Positions 1 to 9,246 of a stretch of 64,000 nt of DNA are shown in pieces. Source of the DNA: Granulicella sp. WH15 (GTDB lineage: Bacteria > Acidobacteriota > Terriglobia > Terriglobales > Acidobacteriaceae); contig NZ_CP042596.1 in NCBI RefSeq assembly GCF_009914315.1, forward strand, positions 1,798,001-1,862,000, read 5' to 3'. Below the pieces are notes generated by a model. The model had not been told where the DNA came from. It saw only the letters and a list, made by a program, of their open reading frames with translations, and made no database searches. Positions within the stretch are counted from its first letter, which is position 1. Each line of letters starts with the position of its first letter. The position numbers were made by a program, and so were the translations under genes.

Positions 1-2
1 AT

Positions 3-740
3 ACCCCGGAAGAGCACCCAGGAGTCTCGCGTGCGGAGTTGCAGGAGATTCGCGAGGGGCTTTTGGTGAGTTCGCCGGATCGTGACTTTACGCAATCCGG
101 CGCCAGCACCAGCATCTCCTGGAAAGCGATCTTCACCCGTAAGGATCTGGCCGCCCTGATGGCCGGCTACTTTAGCTTTGGCTATATTGCGTGGGTCTTT
201 TTTAGCTGGTTCTTTCTTTATCTGGCCCAGGTTCGTGGATTCGATCTCCGGTACAGCGCACGTTATGCCATGCTGCCGTTTCTCTGCATGACGATCTTCA
301 GCCTGGTCGGTGGAAGCTTGTCCGATCGGCTCACCCGCATGTATGGCTTGCGTGTCGGTCGCTGCTACCTTGCTTCTGTCTCGCTATTTATTACCGCGAT
401 CTTTCTCGTGATCGGATCGCAGGTTCGCAGTCCTCAGCTTGCAGGCATCATTCTGGCTGGCGGAGCTGGCGCTCTCTACCTCTCGCAGAGCACGTTCTGG
501 TCAGTGTCAGTCGATATTGCAGGCCGCAGCTCCGGCGTCTTTTCGTCGATGGTCAACATGGGCGGGCAGCTCGGCGGGGCGCTCACCGCTTCGTTGACGC
601 CCTGGATCGCACAGCGCTTCGGCTGGACGACATCCTTCGCCGTTGCCGCCGGAATGGCAGTCGTTGGGGCATTATGCTGGCTTGTCGTTCACCCCGAACG
701 CGCTCTTGAATCCTCGGAGTCGCATTTGATGAAAGTTTAA
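3..740 (+). CDS. MFS transporter, C-terminal part (cut by window edge)
   Basis: The open frame runs in from the left edge without a start, so this is the C-terminal part of a major facilitator superfamily permease. The first visible residues read TPEEHPGVSRAEL, the cytoplasmic-loop signature common in anion:cation symporters of the ACS family (hexuronate, galactonate, glucarate carriers). About six hydrophobic segments follow, including the loop motif GGSLSDRLTR, which matches the conserved MFS cytoplasmic loop. It would sit in the inner membrane and import an organic acid or sugar acid. Substrate is inferred from the signature only. It ends 60 bp before the histidine kinase and may be the last gene of an upstream catabolic operon. 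Confidence 0.85.
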   Translation, partial: TPEEHPGVSRAELQEIREGLLVSSPDRDFTQSGASTSISWKAIFTRKDLAALMAGYFSFGYIAWVFFSWFFLYLAQVRGFDLRYSARYAMLPFLCMTIFSLVGGSLSDRLTRMYGLRVGRCYLASVSLFITAIFLVIGSQVRSPQLAGIILAGGAGALYLSQSTFWSVSVDIAGRSSGVFSSMVNMGGQLGGALTASLTPWIAQRFGWTTSFAVAAGMAVVGALCWLVVHPERALESSESHLMKV

Positions 741-800
741 CGCTTGCATTACATATGCAAAATGTGATGCCTTAGATGTGTGCTTGAAAATTTAAAGCGG

Positions 801-2042
801 ATGCGGCTGTGGCTGCTGCTCTTCTGGTGTGTCATTCTGCCACGGCTTGAGGGGCAGGTTGTACCGATGCCGTACACCCCTGTGCCTCCGGTTGTGCAGG
901 ATCTTCCATCGCCACCTGCCTCCTCCAGCGTGCCGCTGAACGAGCCTAAGACTGTCATCCGTGGCTGGTCGTCCGGTAGCGAGCTTGACTCGGCGTTGCG
1001 GCATGAGGACGAAATCTCACTCGATCCAAGCCACTCTGAGATCGTTTTCTTCTTTGCCACCGCATCTCACGCTGACTCCCCGGTCGAATTTCGCTATCGG
1101 CTCTACGGCTCCGATTCGGATTGGACAGTCACAGACGGTCGCGTTGCGCACTACCGGCGTCTCGCTCCTGGCCGCTACCGCTTTGAAGTACAGGCAAGGA
1201 CGAAGGGCGAGCCCTGGGGCGGCGCAGTGGCGGTACTCGATGTCCAGCAACGGCCATTTTTCTACCAGACTTGGTATTTCTATACTCTTCTCTGCCTCTG
1301 CCTCGTAGCCCTGGCAGGACAGTTGCTGAGCCAGCGGGATCAGCTCCTCAAAGGGCAGATTGCTATGGTACTTGAGGAGCGTAACCGCATCGCGAGCGAC
1401 TGCCATGACACGTTGATGGCTGGCTTCGCTGCTATCTCCTGGCAGCTTGAGGCCACGGCCAAGCTCTTCCGTGATGCGGGTGCCGCGGAAAACCCCGCGG
1501 CTCAGTCCTGTGAACTGGCCCGCAGCATGGTCGCGCACTGCCAGGCAGAGGCACGCCGCATCATCTGGGATCTGCGTGATTCGCAGGAGGTTACGAATAT
1601 TCTTTCCCAGGCGCTGTTACGGGCCATGAGCACTCATCGCCTTCACGAGAGGGTCGGGACGAATCTAGACGTGCAGGGCGATGAGATTCCTCTTCCTCCG
1701 GGAGCCGTTCACCACCTGGTTTGTATTGGCCAGGAGGCGGTAACTAACGCCATTCGCCATGCAGAATCCTCTAATATTCACGTCAGCCTGCGTTATGATA
1801 ACGAATCATTAAAATTACTTGTTCGAGATGATGGTCGTGGCTTCGATTTGACCGATCAAGCCACACGCAACGGCCACTTTGGCATCCTGGTTATGGATGA
1901 GCGAGCGCGCAAACTTGGAGGCGTATTGCACATTACTACCTCGGCAGGCTCCGGTACGGAGGTTGCCGTCACCGTTAGCTTCAAGGCGATTCATCAGCCC
2001 CCACATCAACAGCACTTTGTCGTGCCGTGGATCGGCGTGTAA
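801..2042 (+). CDS. Sensor histidine kinase, HisKA_3 (NarL-partner) type
   Basis: Membrane sensor kinase that should phosphorylate the response regulator encoded next. It starts with a signal-like hydrophobic segment. Next come a Y_Y_Y-type sensory beta domain (YRLYGSDSDWTVTDGR), a single transmembrane helix (YFYTLLCLCLVALAGQLL), a HisKA_3 dimerisation domain with the phospho-acceptor motif ERNRIASDCHDTL, and a HATPase_c domain (N box EAVTNAIRHA, G1 box DDGRGFD). I prefer ATG 801 because it places the signal peptide at the N-terminus; GTG 780 in the same frame is an alternative with no better ribosome site. A cysteine replaces the usual Leu before the histidine (DCHD rather than DLHD). The Y_Y_Y plus HisKA_3 layout is common in Acidobacteriota and often controls nearby TonB receptors. 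Confidence 0.88.
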   Translation: MRLWLLLFWCVILPRLEGQVVPMPYTPVPPVVQDLPSPPASSSVPLNEPKTVIRGWSSGSELDSALRHEDEISLDPSHSEIVFFFATASHADSPVEFRYRLYGSDSDWTVTDGRVAHYRRLAPGRYRFEVQARTKGEPWGGAVAVLDVQQRPFFYQTWYFYTLLCLCLVALAGQLLSQRDQLLKGQIAMVLEERNRIASDCHDTLMAGFAAISWQLEATAKLFRDAGAAENPAAQSCELARSMVAHCQAEARRIIWDLRDSQEVTNILSQALLRAMSTHRLHERVGTNLDVQGDEIPLPPGAVHHLVCIGQEAVTNAIRHAESSNIHVSLRYDNESLKLLVRDDGRGFDLTDQATRNGHFGILVMDERARKLGGVLHITTSAGSGTEVAVTVSFKAIHQPPHQQHFVVPWIGV

Positions 2043-2102
2043 AGTCAGCCAGAACAAGTCCATCTCATTGAACAGGTATACAGGTCTCCCTGGGGAGAAT
2101 TC

Positions 2103-2726
2103 ATGAAGCAGATTCGCGTCCTTCTGATTGAGGATCATTTTCTTGCACGTATGGCGCTCCAGTCTGTTTTTGCCGGCCATGCGCAGATTCTCATCGTCGG
2201 AGAAGCTCCTGACGGCGAGACTGGGATCGAGCTTTACCGATCCTTGCTTCCTGATGTAGTAGTTCTCGATCTTCGTCTTCCACGCGTCAGCGGATTTGAC
2301 GTCATCACAATGATGCGCAAAGAGCGGCATCCTGCGCGGATTGTAGTTCTTTCCAACTATCAGGGGTCGGAAGATGTCTATCGCGCAGTTCGCGCAGGGG
2401 CGCGGGCGTATCTCACTAAGGATGCAAGTGGGGAAGAACTGATTAACGCGATCCAGACGGTCTACCGTGATCTCCGCTATCTGCCCCGGTTGGCTTTGGA
2501 CCGGCTCGCCGAACGGACCCCGTCGGTTGAGCTGACGCCTCGCGAGAGCGAGGTGCTGCTCTGCATTACGCAGGGCCGCTCGAACCGCGAGATTGCGGAG
2601 CAGCTCCATATTGCGGAGAAGACCGTCCGGATTCACGTCTCGTCGGTGCTCGACAAAATGGGCGCTCGTGACCGAACCCAAGCGACCATCTACGCGCTCC
2701 AGCGTGGTCTGGTGCATCTCGATTAG
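2103..2726 (+). CDS. Response regulator, NarL/FixJ family
   Basis: Two-domain DNA-binding response regulator, 207 residues. The receiver domain has the acidic pocket (IEDH), phospho-acceptor D56 in VVVLDLRLP, and the conserved K106 (YLTKDA). A LuxR-type helix-turn-helix follows from about residue 144 (LTPRESEVLL, NREIAEQLHIAEKTVRIHVS). A strong GGGGAGAA ribosome site sits just before ATG 2103. It lies 60 bp after the HisKA_3 kinase, its obvious partner, and is closed by a terminator at 2739-2764. The neighbouring TonB receptor and exported enzymes are plausible targets; that is inference from position. Confidence 0.93.
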   Translation: MKQIRVLLIEDHFLARMALQSVFAGHAQILIVGEAPDGETGIELYRSLLPDVVVLDLRLPRVSGFDVITMMRKERHPARIVVLSNYQGSEDVYRAVRAGARAYLTKDASGEELINAIQTVYRDLRYLPRLALDRLAERTPSVELTPRESEVLLCITQGRSNREIAEQLHIAEKTVRIHVSSVLDKMGARDRTQATIYALQRGLVHLD

Positions 2727-2738
2727 GGCATCCGGAGG

Positions 2739-2764
2739 ACATCTAGGCTTTTTGGCCTAGATGT
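2739..2764 (+). terminator. Intrinsic terminator after response regulator
   Basis: A 10-bp perfect stem, ACATCTAGGC pairing with GCCTAGATGT, encloses a 6-base loop and begins 13 bp after the regulator stop. The following bases (TTCTCGG) are only weakly T-rich. It separates the two-component operon from the TonB receptor transcript. Confidence 0.7.
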
Positions 2765-2782
2765 TTCTCGGTCAACTATCCG

Positions 2783-2811
2783 TTGACGGCTGGCCTGTCC
2801 CGATTTGTAAT
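2783..2811 (+). promoter_or_regulatory. Sigma70-like promoter for TonB receptor
   Basis: TTGACG at 2783-2788 and TGTAAT at 2806-2811 are separated by 17 bases, close to the TTGACA/TATAAT consensus. It lies after the terminator and gives a leader of about 110 bases before the receptor start at 2931. Confidence 0.5.
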
Positions 2812-2930
2812 CGGTTCACTCTCTTCATCATATCTTTACCGTCTATTGGTGTTTCCTTTAACAGTTGGCGGAGTTCTTTCTTGCTGTAGCACTCATTCGG
2901 TCTCAACCGAAGTTTCTAGGGGTCCACACC

Positions 2931-5900
2931 GTGAAGAAGTTTTCGTTATGTTCTGCCCTGCTGATGTCCACCGCTATCGTGGGACATGCTCAGGTCGCTA
3001 ATAATACGTCTCTGGTTGGTACGATTACCGATCCGACTGGCAGCGTCGTCGCCGGCGCCAAGGTGATCGGCACGAATCGTGATACCAAGGTCGCTTATAC
3101 CGGAACAACCAATGCTGAAGGGTATTACTCGATCCCCTTCATTAACCCCGGTACATACGATGTGACGGTTGATATGACCGGCTTTAAAAAAGTGACGGCG
3201 TCCAACGTCGTTGTCACGGTCAACCTGGCAGTGCGTACTGACGTGACGCTGTCTATCGGTTCGGATACCTCCGAGGTCAGCGTTTCCGCGCAGACCTCCA
3301 CTCTTTCTACCGACGATGCGATGCTCGGTGAGACGGTGGATCAGGAGAAGGTGCACGATCTGCCCATAAACGGTCGTCAGGCGCTCAGCCTCGCGCAGAC
3401 CGCCTCGAACATTACCGTGAGCGGTACTGCTCTCACGGGCAATCCTCCTGGAAACAATGCCAGTGGCGCTGGTACGCGCGGTGTCAATAACAGCATCACG
3501 CTGGACGGCGTCAGCATCATGAACAATCTCGGCTCGACGGCTACGCTTGTGCCGAACCCGGATGCGCTCAGCGCGGTTCAGGTGCAGAACGGTAACTATA
3601 CCGCTCAGTATGGCGACTATCTCGGCGTACACATCAATCAGGTCTCGGCCAGCGGTACCAACAAGATCCACGGTACGGTGTACGACTACATCCAGAACGA
3701 TGCGTTGAACGCGAAGAGCTGGCTCTCCACGTCGGCTACGAAAAAGCCGACCTCCCGCTATAACCAGTTTGGCGGTGTCGTCAGCGGACCGATCTTCATT
3801 CCTCACTTCTTCGATGGCCGTAACAAGGCATTCTTCCTTGCATCGTACGAGGGGCTTCGCGACACCTTCTCCACCTTTACCATCGGCACTGTGCTGACGG
3901 ATCGGATGCGCACCGGAGACTTCGGGGAGCTCGGCAATCAGCTTGTCGATCCTTATACCAAGAAGCCTTATCTGAACAACATCATTACCGAGGCGATCAA
4001 CCCGGTCTCCTCCAAGGTTCTTCCGTATCTCACGCGTGCCAATCTTCCGGGTGCGACGAATAACTTCCAGGGCAACCTGAATAACGTTGTCAACTCGAAC
4101 TCCACTCTGGATCGTATCGACTACAACATCGGCGAGAATGTTCGTCTGTTTGCTCGCTTTGACTGGCAGTCGGTCTTCAATGAGGCTGACTCCATCAACT
4201 ATGCCGGCAACAACTATGGTCCGACGGTCTCCAAGAATGGGGCGGCTGGCTACACCCACATCATCACTCCCAATCTCGTCAACGATCTGCGGGTTGGCTC
4301 TAACATTGTCGTCACGCGGAACATCAACTACTTCGACCAGAACAATATCCAGGGTGCAGGCTCGGCTCTTGGAATTCCCGGATTCACCTCGGACGTTACC
4401 GCGGCCAATCCTGGTCTGCCGACGATCAACATCACGAACTACCAGGGAACTGGCGGTGAAGACGGAACCAACTGGTTCCAGGACGACCGTACGCTGACTG
4501 GCTACGACCAGCTCAGCTACACGCGCGGCAAGCATAGCTTCATGGCTGGTGTCAGCCTGCGGAAGCTCACGATTGGTCGTGCAGCTGTGAATGGTGCTCG
4601 CGGTACCTTCACCTTTGCTTCGACCTACACGGGCGACCCGGCTGCTGACTTCTATCTGGGTACCTTCAGCTCGGGTAACACACCTTACACGCAGGTCAAG
4701 GGCGAAGTTGCCCAGTGGCGCGACGGTTTCTTCGCGCAGGATACCTGGCTTGTTTCTCAGAAGCTGACGGTGCAGTATGGCCTTCGCTACGAGCTTCCCC
4801 AGGTTGCCTACAGCAAGAACGGCGTAGGCCGTATCTTGACTCCGGATATGACGGCGCTCTTCCCGGCGCAGGGTGGAACGCTTGCTTCAAACGCAGCGAC
4901 CTATCCTAACTTCGGCTTTACGGCTCCGAACCACGACAACATCGCACCGCGTCTTGGTTTCTCCTACCGTGTAACGAACACCGCAGTCATTCGCGGTGGT
5001 GGCGGTATCTACTACAACGCCAATCACCTAAATGCGTTTACGCTTTCGACCTCAAACTTTCCGTACTCCAACTCCGTGTCAATCTCGAACCCTGGTGCGG
5101 GTTTTGTCCCGACCAATACCTTCTCGAACCCCGGTGCAGGTGCAGTCGGGCCGGTGCTCGGAACTCCCAACACCTACGTCAACGCCTTCACGGTCGACTA
5201 TCATCTGCAGACGCCTCGCATGTACCAGTGGAACGTCGACCTGGGCCAGGAGGTCTGGAAGAATGGTGGTCTGGAGTTTCAGTACCTTGGATCGCACAGC
5301 ATTCACCTGGACGAGAGCTACTATCCCAATCAGCCTCAGCCGGGCGCCGGTAATGTCAATGCGCGTCGTCCGAACCAGTTGATCGGTCAGATCCGCGACA
5401 TCCGGAACGATGGCATCGCTACCTACAATGGCCTCACGGTGGTTCTGCGTCAGCGCACGGTCTATGGTCTGAGCGCCAACCTGAGCTACACCTGGTCTCA
5501 CTCGCTCGATACCTCACCCGATTCGAACGGCGGCGGAACGGCCATGTACCAGGGCCACCTGAAGCTGGACTATGGCAACTCCAACGGCGATATCAAGAAT
5601 CGCTTCGTCGGCACGGTCACCTATGCTCTCCCGAAGATCTCCGGACATAATCTGGCAGTTCGTGAGGCACTCGGCGGCTGGCAGGTCAATGCAATCGTGG
5701 ATCTTCGCACGGGTACTCCGATCAATGTCAGCCTGGGTTCCGACGTCGCCAATGCTGGTAATATTGGAACGCAGCGTCCCAACTACGTCCACGCCGAGCG
5801 TACGACCTGCAGCCGTCAGACTGTGCTCTCTGGTGGAACCCACGCAAGCTGCCTGGACGCTTCTGCATACGCGATTCCGGCTAACTTCACCTATGGCAAT

Positions 5901-6203
5901 GCACGCCGCAACGCCACCTACGGGCCTGGTGCGGCGAACACGAATCTTTCTCTCTTCAAGGATTTCGCTATCCATGACGGAGTACAGTTCCAGATTCGTG
6001 CTGAGGCCTTCAACGCCTTCAACCATCCCAATCCGGCTCTCGTTCCGACGGGTAGCACCACCAGCTCATCAACGACTCTGCCTTCCGATCTCTCTGCCGC
6101 TACCTTGGCTAAGAGCTCGTTCGGAGATATCACCGCTGCTCAGACTGGATTCACCACTTCCGGAGCTCGTATCCTTCAGATCGCCGGTAAGATCAACTTC
6201 TAA
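2931..6203 (+). CDS. TonB-dependent receptor with carboxypeptidase-regulatory domain (Oar-like)
   Basis: Outer-membrane receptor of about 1,090 residues that would take up a large or scarce substrate using TonB energy. I chose GTG 2931: it is preceded by AGGGG and begins a clean signal peptide (VKKFSLCSALLMSTAIVGHAQ cut at AQ). In-frame upstream start candidates would put a hydrophilic stretch before the signal. Order: signal peptide, CarboxypepD_reg-like beta sandwich (GTITDPTGSVVAGAKVIGTN), plug domain (DLPINGRQALSLAQ, TRGVNNSITLDGVSIMNN), then a long barrel with repeated Tyr/Asn/Gly strands, ending FNAFNHPNPALV and a terminal aromatic (KINF). This architecture is greatly expanded in Acidobacteriota. 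The substrate is unknown; the enzymes that follow suggest an amino sugar or amino-acid derivative. Confidence 0.92.
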   Translation: MKKFSLCSALLMSTAIVGHAQVANNTSLVGTITDPTGSVVAGAKVIGTNRDTKVAYTGTTNAEGYYSIPFINPGTYDVTVDMTGFKKVTASNVVVTVNLAVRTDVTLSIGSDTSEVSVSAQTSTLSTDDAMLGETVDQEKVHDLPINGRQALSLAQTASNITVSGTALTGNPPGNNASGAGTRGVNNSITLDGVSIMNNLGSTATLVPNPDALSAVQVQNGNYTAQYGDYLGVHINQVSASGTNKIHGTVYDYIQNDALNAKSWLSTSATKKPTSRYNQFGGVVSGPIFIPHFFDGRNKAFFLASYEGLRDTFSTFTIGTVLTDRMRTGDFGELGNQLVDPYTKKPYLNNIITEAINPVSSKVLPYLTRANLPGATNNFQGNLNNVVNSNSTLDRIDYNIGENVRLFARFDWQSVFNEADSINYAGNNYGPTVSKNGAAGYTHIITPNLVNDLRVGSNIVVTRNINYFDQNNIQGAGSALGIPGFTSDVTAANPGLPTINITNYQGTGGEDGTNWFQDDRTLTGYDQLSYTRGKHSFMAGVSLRKLTIGRAAVNGARGTFTFASTYTGDPAADFYLGTFSSGNTPYTQVKGEVAQWRDGFFAQDTWLVSQKLTVQYGLRYELPQVAYSKNGVGRILTPDMTALFPAQGGTLASNAATYPNFGFTAPNHDNIAPRLGFSYRVTNTAVIRGGGGIYYNANHLNAFTLSTSNFPYSNSVSISNPGAGFVPTNTFSNPGAGAVGPVLGTPNTYVNAFTVDYHLQTPRMYQWNVDLGQEVWKNGGLEFQYLGSHSIHLDESYYPNQPQPGAGNVNARRPNQLIGQIRDIRNDGIATYNGLTVVLRQRTVYGLSANLSYTWSHSLDTSPDSNGGGTAMYQGHLKLDYGNSNGDIKNRFVGTVTYALPKISGHNLAVREALGGWQVNAIVDLRTGTPINVSLGSDVANAGNIGTQRPNYVHAERTTCSRQTVLSGGTHASCLDASAYAIPANFTYGNARRNATYGPGAANTNLSLFKDFAIHDGVQFQIRAEAFNAFNHPNPALVPTGSTTSSSTTLPSDLSAATLAKSSFGDITAAQTGFTTSGARILQIAGKINF

Positions 6204-6213
6204 CTCATTACCG

Positions 6214-6256
6214 GAGTACAGCCGCCAGGAAATTCTATGGCGGCTGTACTCTTTTT
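6214..6256 (+). terminator. Rho-independent terminator after TonB receptor
   Basis: A 13-bp perfect stem (GAGTACAGCCGCC with GGCGGCTGTACTC) with a 12-base loop is followed at once by five T residues and TCTCG. It starts 11 bp past the receptor stop and is one of the clearest terminators in the window. Confidence 0.88.
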
Positions 6257-6310
6257 CTCGTTGACGCTAACATGCTGGTGTAAGCGAATCACCCGGAGAG
6301 TCAGTTACAT

Positions 6311-7126
6311 ATGCTGTCTGCAAACAGGTCTTTAGGCTTAAGCAAAAAAGAGTCAAGCAAAAAAAGTAAGAGCAGAAAGAGCATCATACTCGGTGCTGCG
6401 GTTTTCACGCTTGCAACTGCGGCTTTTAGCTTTGTGCTTCGTGCCGATGCTCCGCTGACTGCTGCGGATTACACGCGCGATCCGGCACGCATGCTTGAGG
6501 CGTACCGCCATGTTGAAGCAGCCTCAGTCTCTGATGCCGAAGAGCAGCTTCTACATGAAAAGCACTACATGTCTCACAAGATGCAGCCGATCTTCCCCAC
6601 GAAGTTTGCTGGTACGGCTCTGACAGTGCTCTTGAAGAAGGAAGAGAACAAGGATCCAAACGCGCTCTCCGGAATGCTTGCGGCAATCGATAGTGGTGGT
6701 CCGGGTTCGGTCTACGTCATGAAGGTGGAAGACGGAGAAGACATCGCTGGAATGGGCGGCTTGATGGGGACGGCGATGTTTGCGCGTGGTTTCTCCGGTG
6801 CAGTAGTGGACGGCGGTGTTCGTGATCTTCCGCAACTGAAGAAGATCGGCTTTCCCGTGTATTCGACCGGACCGGTGCCCTCTACCTCTGTTTCACACTA
6901 CCGCTTTGGGGGAATGAATATCCCCGTTGATGTAGGTGGAGTTCGCGTCAATCCAAACGATATCATCGTTGCCGATCAGGACGGAATCGTTGTTGTGCCC
7001 AAAGCTCAGGCGGCAGACATCCTTATCCTGGCCCAGAAGTTGGATAACAGCGAACACAGCATGTATCCGTTTATCGAAAAGTTCCATTCGATCGTCGAGG
7101 CAGTAAAACAGTTCGGTCGTATATAA
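6311..7126 (+). CDS. RraA-like (HMG/CHA aldolase fold) protein, predicted exported
   Basis: Carries the RraA/dimethylmenaquinone-methyltransferase-like fold, whose enzymatic members are class II 4-hydroxy-4-methyl-2-oxoglutarate/oxaloacetate aldolases or decarboxylases. The core reads GGLMGTAMFARGFSGAVVDG and then GGVRDLPQL, with the family Arg-Asp pair kept, and later VNPNDIIVADQDGIVVVP. At 271 residues it is longer than the usual 160-230 because of an N-terminal basic stretch plus hydrophobic segment (AAVFTLATAAFSFVLRADA) that looks like a signal peptide. That predicts a periplasmic place, unusual for this family. GGAGAG lies about 10 bases before ATG 6311. It follows the receptor terminator and heads a run of exported enzymes. 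The reaction is not determined by sequence. Confidence 0.82.
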   Translation: MLSANRSLGLSKKESSKKSKSRKSIILGAAVFTLATAAFSFVLRADAPLTAADYTRDPARMLEAYRHVEAASVSDAEEQLLHEKHYMSHKMQPIFPTKFAGTALTVLLKKEENKDPNALSGMLAAIDSGGPGSVYVMKVEDGEDIAGMGGLMGTAMFARGFSGAVVDGGVRDLPQLKKIGFPVYSTGPVPSTSVSHYRFGGMNIPVDVGGVRVNPNDIIVADQDGIVVVPKAQAADILILAQKLDNSEHSMYPFIEKFHSIVEAVKQFGRI

Positions 7127-7322
7127 GCTGCCAAATCGATTCTTTTGGCTCGATATGTCATTTGTCCCAAGACGGCGGGAGGTGTATGGCCCATGCTAAA
7201 TCGGTCTTCCCATTGTGAAATGAATCTCTCCTGATCCTTTCATCTACCCTTGTCGATCGAACGAAATCGATGGATGCTTTATCTCATCGTTGTTCTCTCG
7301 CAGAGAAGTTGTGGAGTTCCTG

Positions 7323-8618
7323 ATGCCAGCATCGCCTGAATCTCAAGCGGGTTTCTTCTCCCGCCGCCGCTTTTTTCGTTTGACGAGTTCGCTTGCCGCC
7401 ACTATCAGTGCCGGTCCGGCGTTTGCATCTACCGTTGCTCGTACCCCTGCGATGCAGGCAGACGGGGAGGACTACTACGACAAGCTAGGGGTTGAGAAGA
7501 TTATCAACGCAGCCGGAACCTATACGTTTCTGACTGCGGCCTGTATGCCCCCCGTCGTTCTTGCTGCCGTACAGAAGGCCGCACTGCATCCAGTCCGTCT
7601 GCACGACCTACAGATGAAGGCTGGAGAATATCTTGCACAGCGGCTGAGATGCGAAGGTGCAGTCGTCACGTCGGGTGCGTCTGGGGCTATCAGCCTGGCG
7701 ACTGCGGCGTGTATGCAGCTTGCGAATAATATTGGTCCCCTCGCCATGCCGCAAGCTGTCGATGGATTGAAGAATCAGGTGATTGTGCAACACGCGCACC
7801 GCTACGACTACGATCATGCCATGTTCCTGTGTGGAGCTCGAGTGACGGAGGTTGTGACACTCGACGACTACCGCAAGGCCTGTGCCGCAGGGAACGCGGT
7901 AATGACTAATTTCTTCAATGCCGCGGAGGACGACGGTCTTTCTGGAAGTGCTCAGATCGGACGGGAAGATTGGCTTCGGATCGCTCACGAACACAACATC
8001 CCTTGCCACATCGATGCGGCAGCAGACATGCCTCCCATTGAGAATCTATGGAAATACACCGGCATGGGCTTTGATCTTGTCTCGTTTTCCGGAGGCAAAG
8101 GCATCCGCGGCCCGCAGAACGCCGGGCTTCTGCTGGGCAAGAAGCACCTTACGGATCTGGCACATCAGGGCAACAATCCCGTTGACGGTATCGCTCGTGG
8201 AATGAAGGTGGCGAAGGAGCAGATCGTTGGCATGGTTGCGGCCATCGACTGGGTTCTCTCCCATACGGAAGAGTCGATGCAGGGCGACTACCAGCAGCGA
8301 GCCGATGTGATCGCGCTTGCGGTCAAGGATATTCCCTCCGTTCGCACTGAGATTGTTGTGCCGAAAATAGCTAACCATGTGCCGCACCTGTTGATTCGCT
8401 TCGATCCCGCTGTGACCGGCATTACGACACCGGAGATTGTGTCAGCTTTACGTGCGAGTAAGCCTTCCATTGAGCTGAACCCCGATACTGGTCGTAAGCC
8501 GCGCCAAGGTATTCCGTCCGACGCCAATACGCTCGTCGTCGGGGTCTGGATGCTGCAACCTGGGGAAGATGTTATCGTCGGTCGCCGTATTCGCGCGGCT
8601 CTTACTCATCATGCCTAA
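7323..8618 (+). CDS. SelA-like PLP-dependent enzyme (DgaE/EF_0838-type lyase), Tat-exported
   Basis: Fold-type I PLP enzyme of the selenocysteine-synthase-like branch, which includes the D-glucosaminate-6-phosphate ammonia-lyase type proteins. The PLP lysine lies in SFSGGKGIRGPQNAG and the cofactor Asp in CHIDAAADMP; TSGASGAISLATAACM matches the phosphate-binding turn. ATG 7323 is preferred because GGAG ends 6 bases upstream; TTG 7290 is a weaker alternative. The N-terminus has a twin-arginine-like signal (SRRRFFRLTSSLAATISAG), so the holoenzyme would be exported folded with its cofactor. It is followed 25 bp later by a RidA homologue and then a deacetylase. In Enterococcus the EF_0837/EF_0838 pair has the same two families side by side. 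Substrate is unknown; ammonia elimination from an amino acid or amino sugar acid is the best guess. Confidence 0.82.
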   Translation: MPASPESQAGFFSRRRFFRLTSSLAATISAGPAFASTVARTPAMQADGEDYYDKLGVEKIINAAGTYTFLTAACMPPVVLAAVQKAALHPVRLHDLQMKAGEYLAQRLRCEGAVVTSGASGAISLATAACMQLANNIGPLAMPQAVDGLKNQVIVQHAHRYDYDHAMFLCGARVTEVVTLDDYRKACAAGNAVMTNFFNAAEDDGLSGSAQIGREDWLRIAHEHNIPCHIDAAADMPPIENLWKYTGMGFDLVSFSGGKGIRGPQNAGLLLGKKHLTDLAHQGNNPVDGIARGMKVAKEQIVGMVAAIDWVLSHTEESMQGDYQQRADVIALAVKDIPSVRTEIVVPKIANHVPHLLIRFDPAVTGITTPEIVSALRASKPSIELNPDTGRKPRQGIPSDANTLVVGVWMLQPGEDVIVGRRIRAALTHHA

Positions 8619-8643
8619 TTAGCTTTTACGGAAAGGAACGATT

Positions 8644-9171
8644 ATGGAGAAGCAAACGAGAAGAGGTCTGTTGAAGAACGTTGCTGCGGCCGCTGCCGCC
8701 GTTACTGGAGCTGCGGTGATGGCGCCTGAGGCTCAGGCGCAGTCTGGCGGCGTTGTATGGGAGAAGAAGGCGATTCACCGCGCTCCCTCCGTCAATCCCG
8801 GAGCGCCGGCCGCTCCTGCTGCGAACGCTGCCCCAGCCGCGCCCAAGGGACCGCCGCTTTTCAACGGCATCGTCACCTTCGGCAACCTGGTGTTTATCGC
8901 AGGTATCGGCGCACACTTCAAGGGAACTATCGAAGAGCACACCAAGCATGTTCTGGATGAGCTCGAGCAAAATCTTATTCTGGCCGGATCGTCGATGGAC
9001 AAGGTGTTGAAGGTAAACGTTTACCTGAGCGATCTCGCGAACTACGCCCGGATGAACAGTGTTTATGCAGGCCGCTGGGGTAGCGTTCCTCCGGTTCGTA
9101 CTACGATTGCCGCTGCTGGCGGCATCCCGGGAGATTCTCTGGTAGAAATCGACTGCATCGCTTCGATCTAG
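8644..9171 (+). CDS. RidA (YjgF/UK114) family protein, Tat-exported
   Basis: RidA proteins hydrolyse reactive enamine/imine intermediates released by PLP enzymes. This copy is 175 residues instead of about 130 because of a Tat-type signal (TRRGLLKNVAAAAAAVTGAA) and an Ala/Pro-rich linker. The family core is present: FGNLVFIAGIGAH, VLKVNVYLSDLANYARMNSVY, then PPVRTTIAAAGGIPGDSLVEIDCIA, where the Arg in PPVRTT matches the family substrate-binding arginine. An AAAGGA ribosome site precedes ATG 8644. It lies directly after the exported PLP lyase, which is the functional logic expected of RidA, but in the periplasm. Distant members do other chemistry, so the deaminase role is inferred. Confidence 0.85.
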   Translation: MEKQTRRGLLKNVAAAAAAVTGAAVMAPEAQAQSGGVVWEKKAIHRAPSVNPGAPAAPAANAAPAAPKGPPLFNGIVTFGNLVFIAGIGAHFKGTIEEHTKHVLDELEQNLILAGSSMDKVLKVNVYLSDLANYARMNSVYAGRWGSVPPVRTTIAAAGGIPGDSLVEIDCIASI

Positions 9172-9206
9172 AAACTTTTCAGGTCTGGAGTTTGAGGCCG
9201 AGCAAC

Positions 9207-9246
9207 TCAGGATCATCCCTCCTCGAACGAGACAGGATGATCCTGA
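9207..9246 (+). terminator. Hairpin between RidA and deacetylase
   Basis: A 12-bp perfect inverted repeat (TCAGGATCATCC with GGATGATCCTGA) has a 16-base loop and is followed by a mildly T-rich stretch (CTATGTTTCTTCTCC). It may partly terminate or process the transcript between the RidA gene and the amidohydrolase. Confidence 0.45.

Noticed and set aside
2946..4535. Open frame of 529 codons antisense to the TonB receptor
   Set aside because: Repetitive Arg/Val/Ile composition typical of an antisense shadow; no ribosome site or signal.
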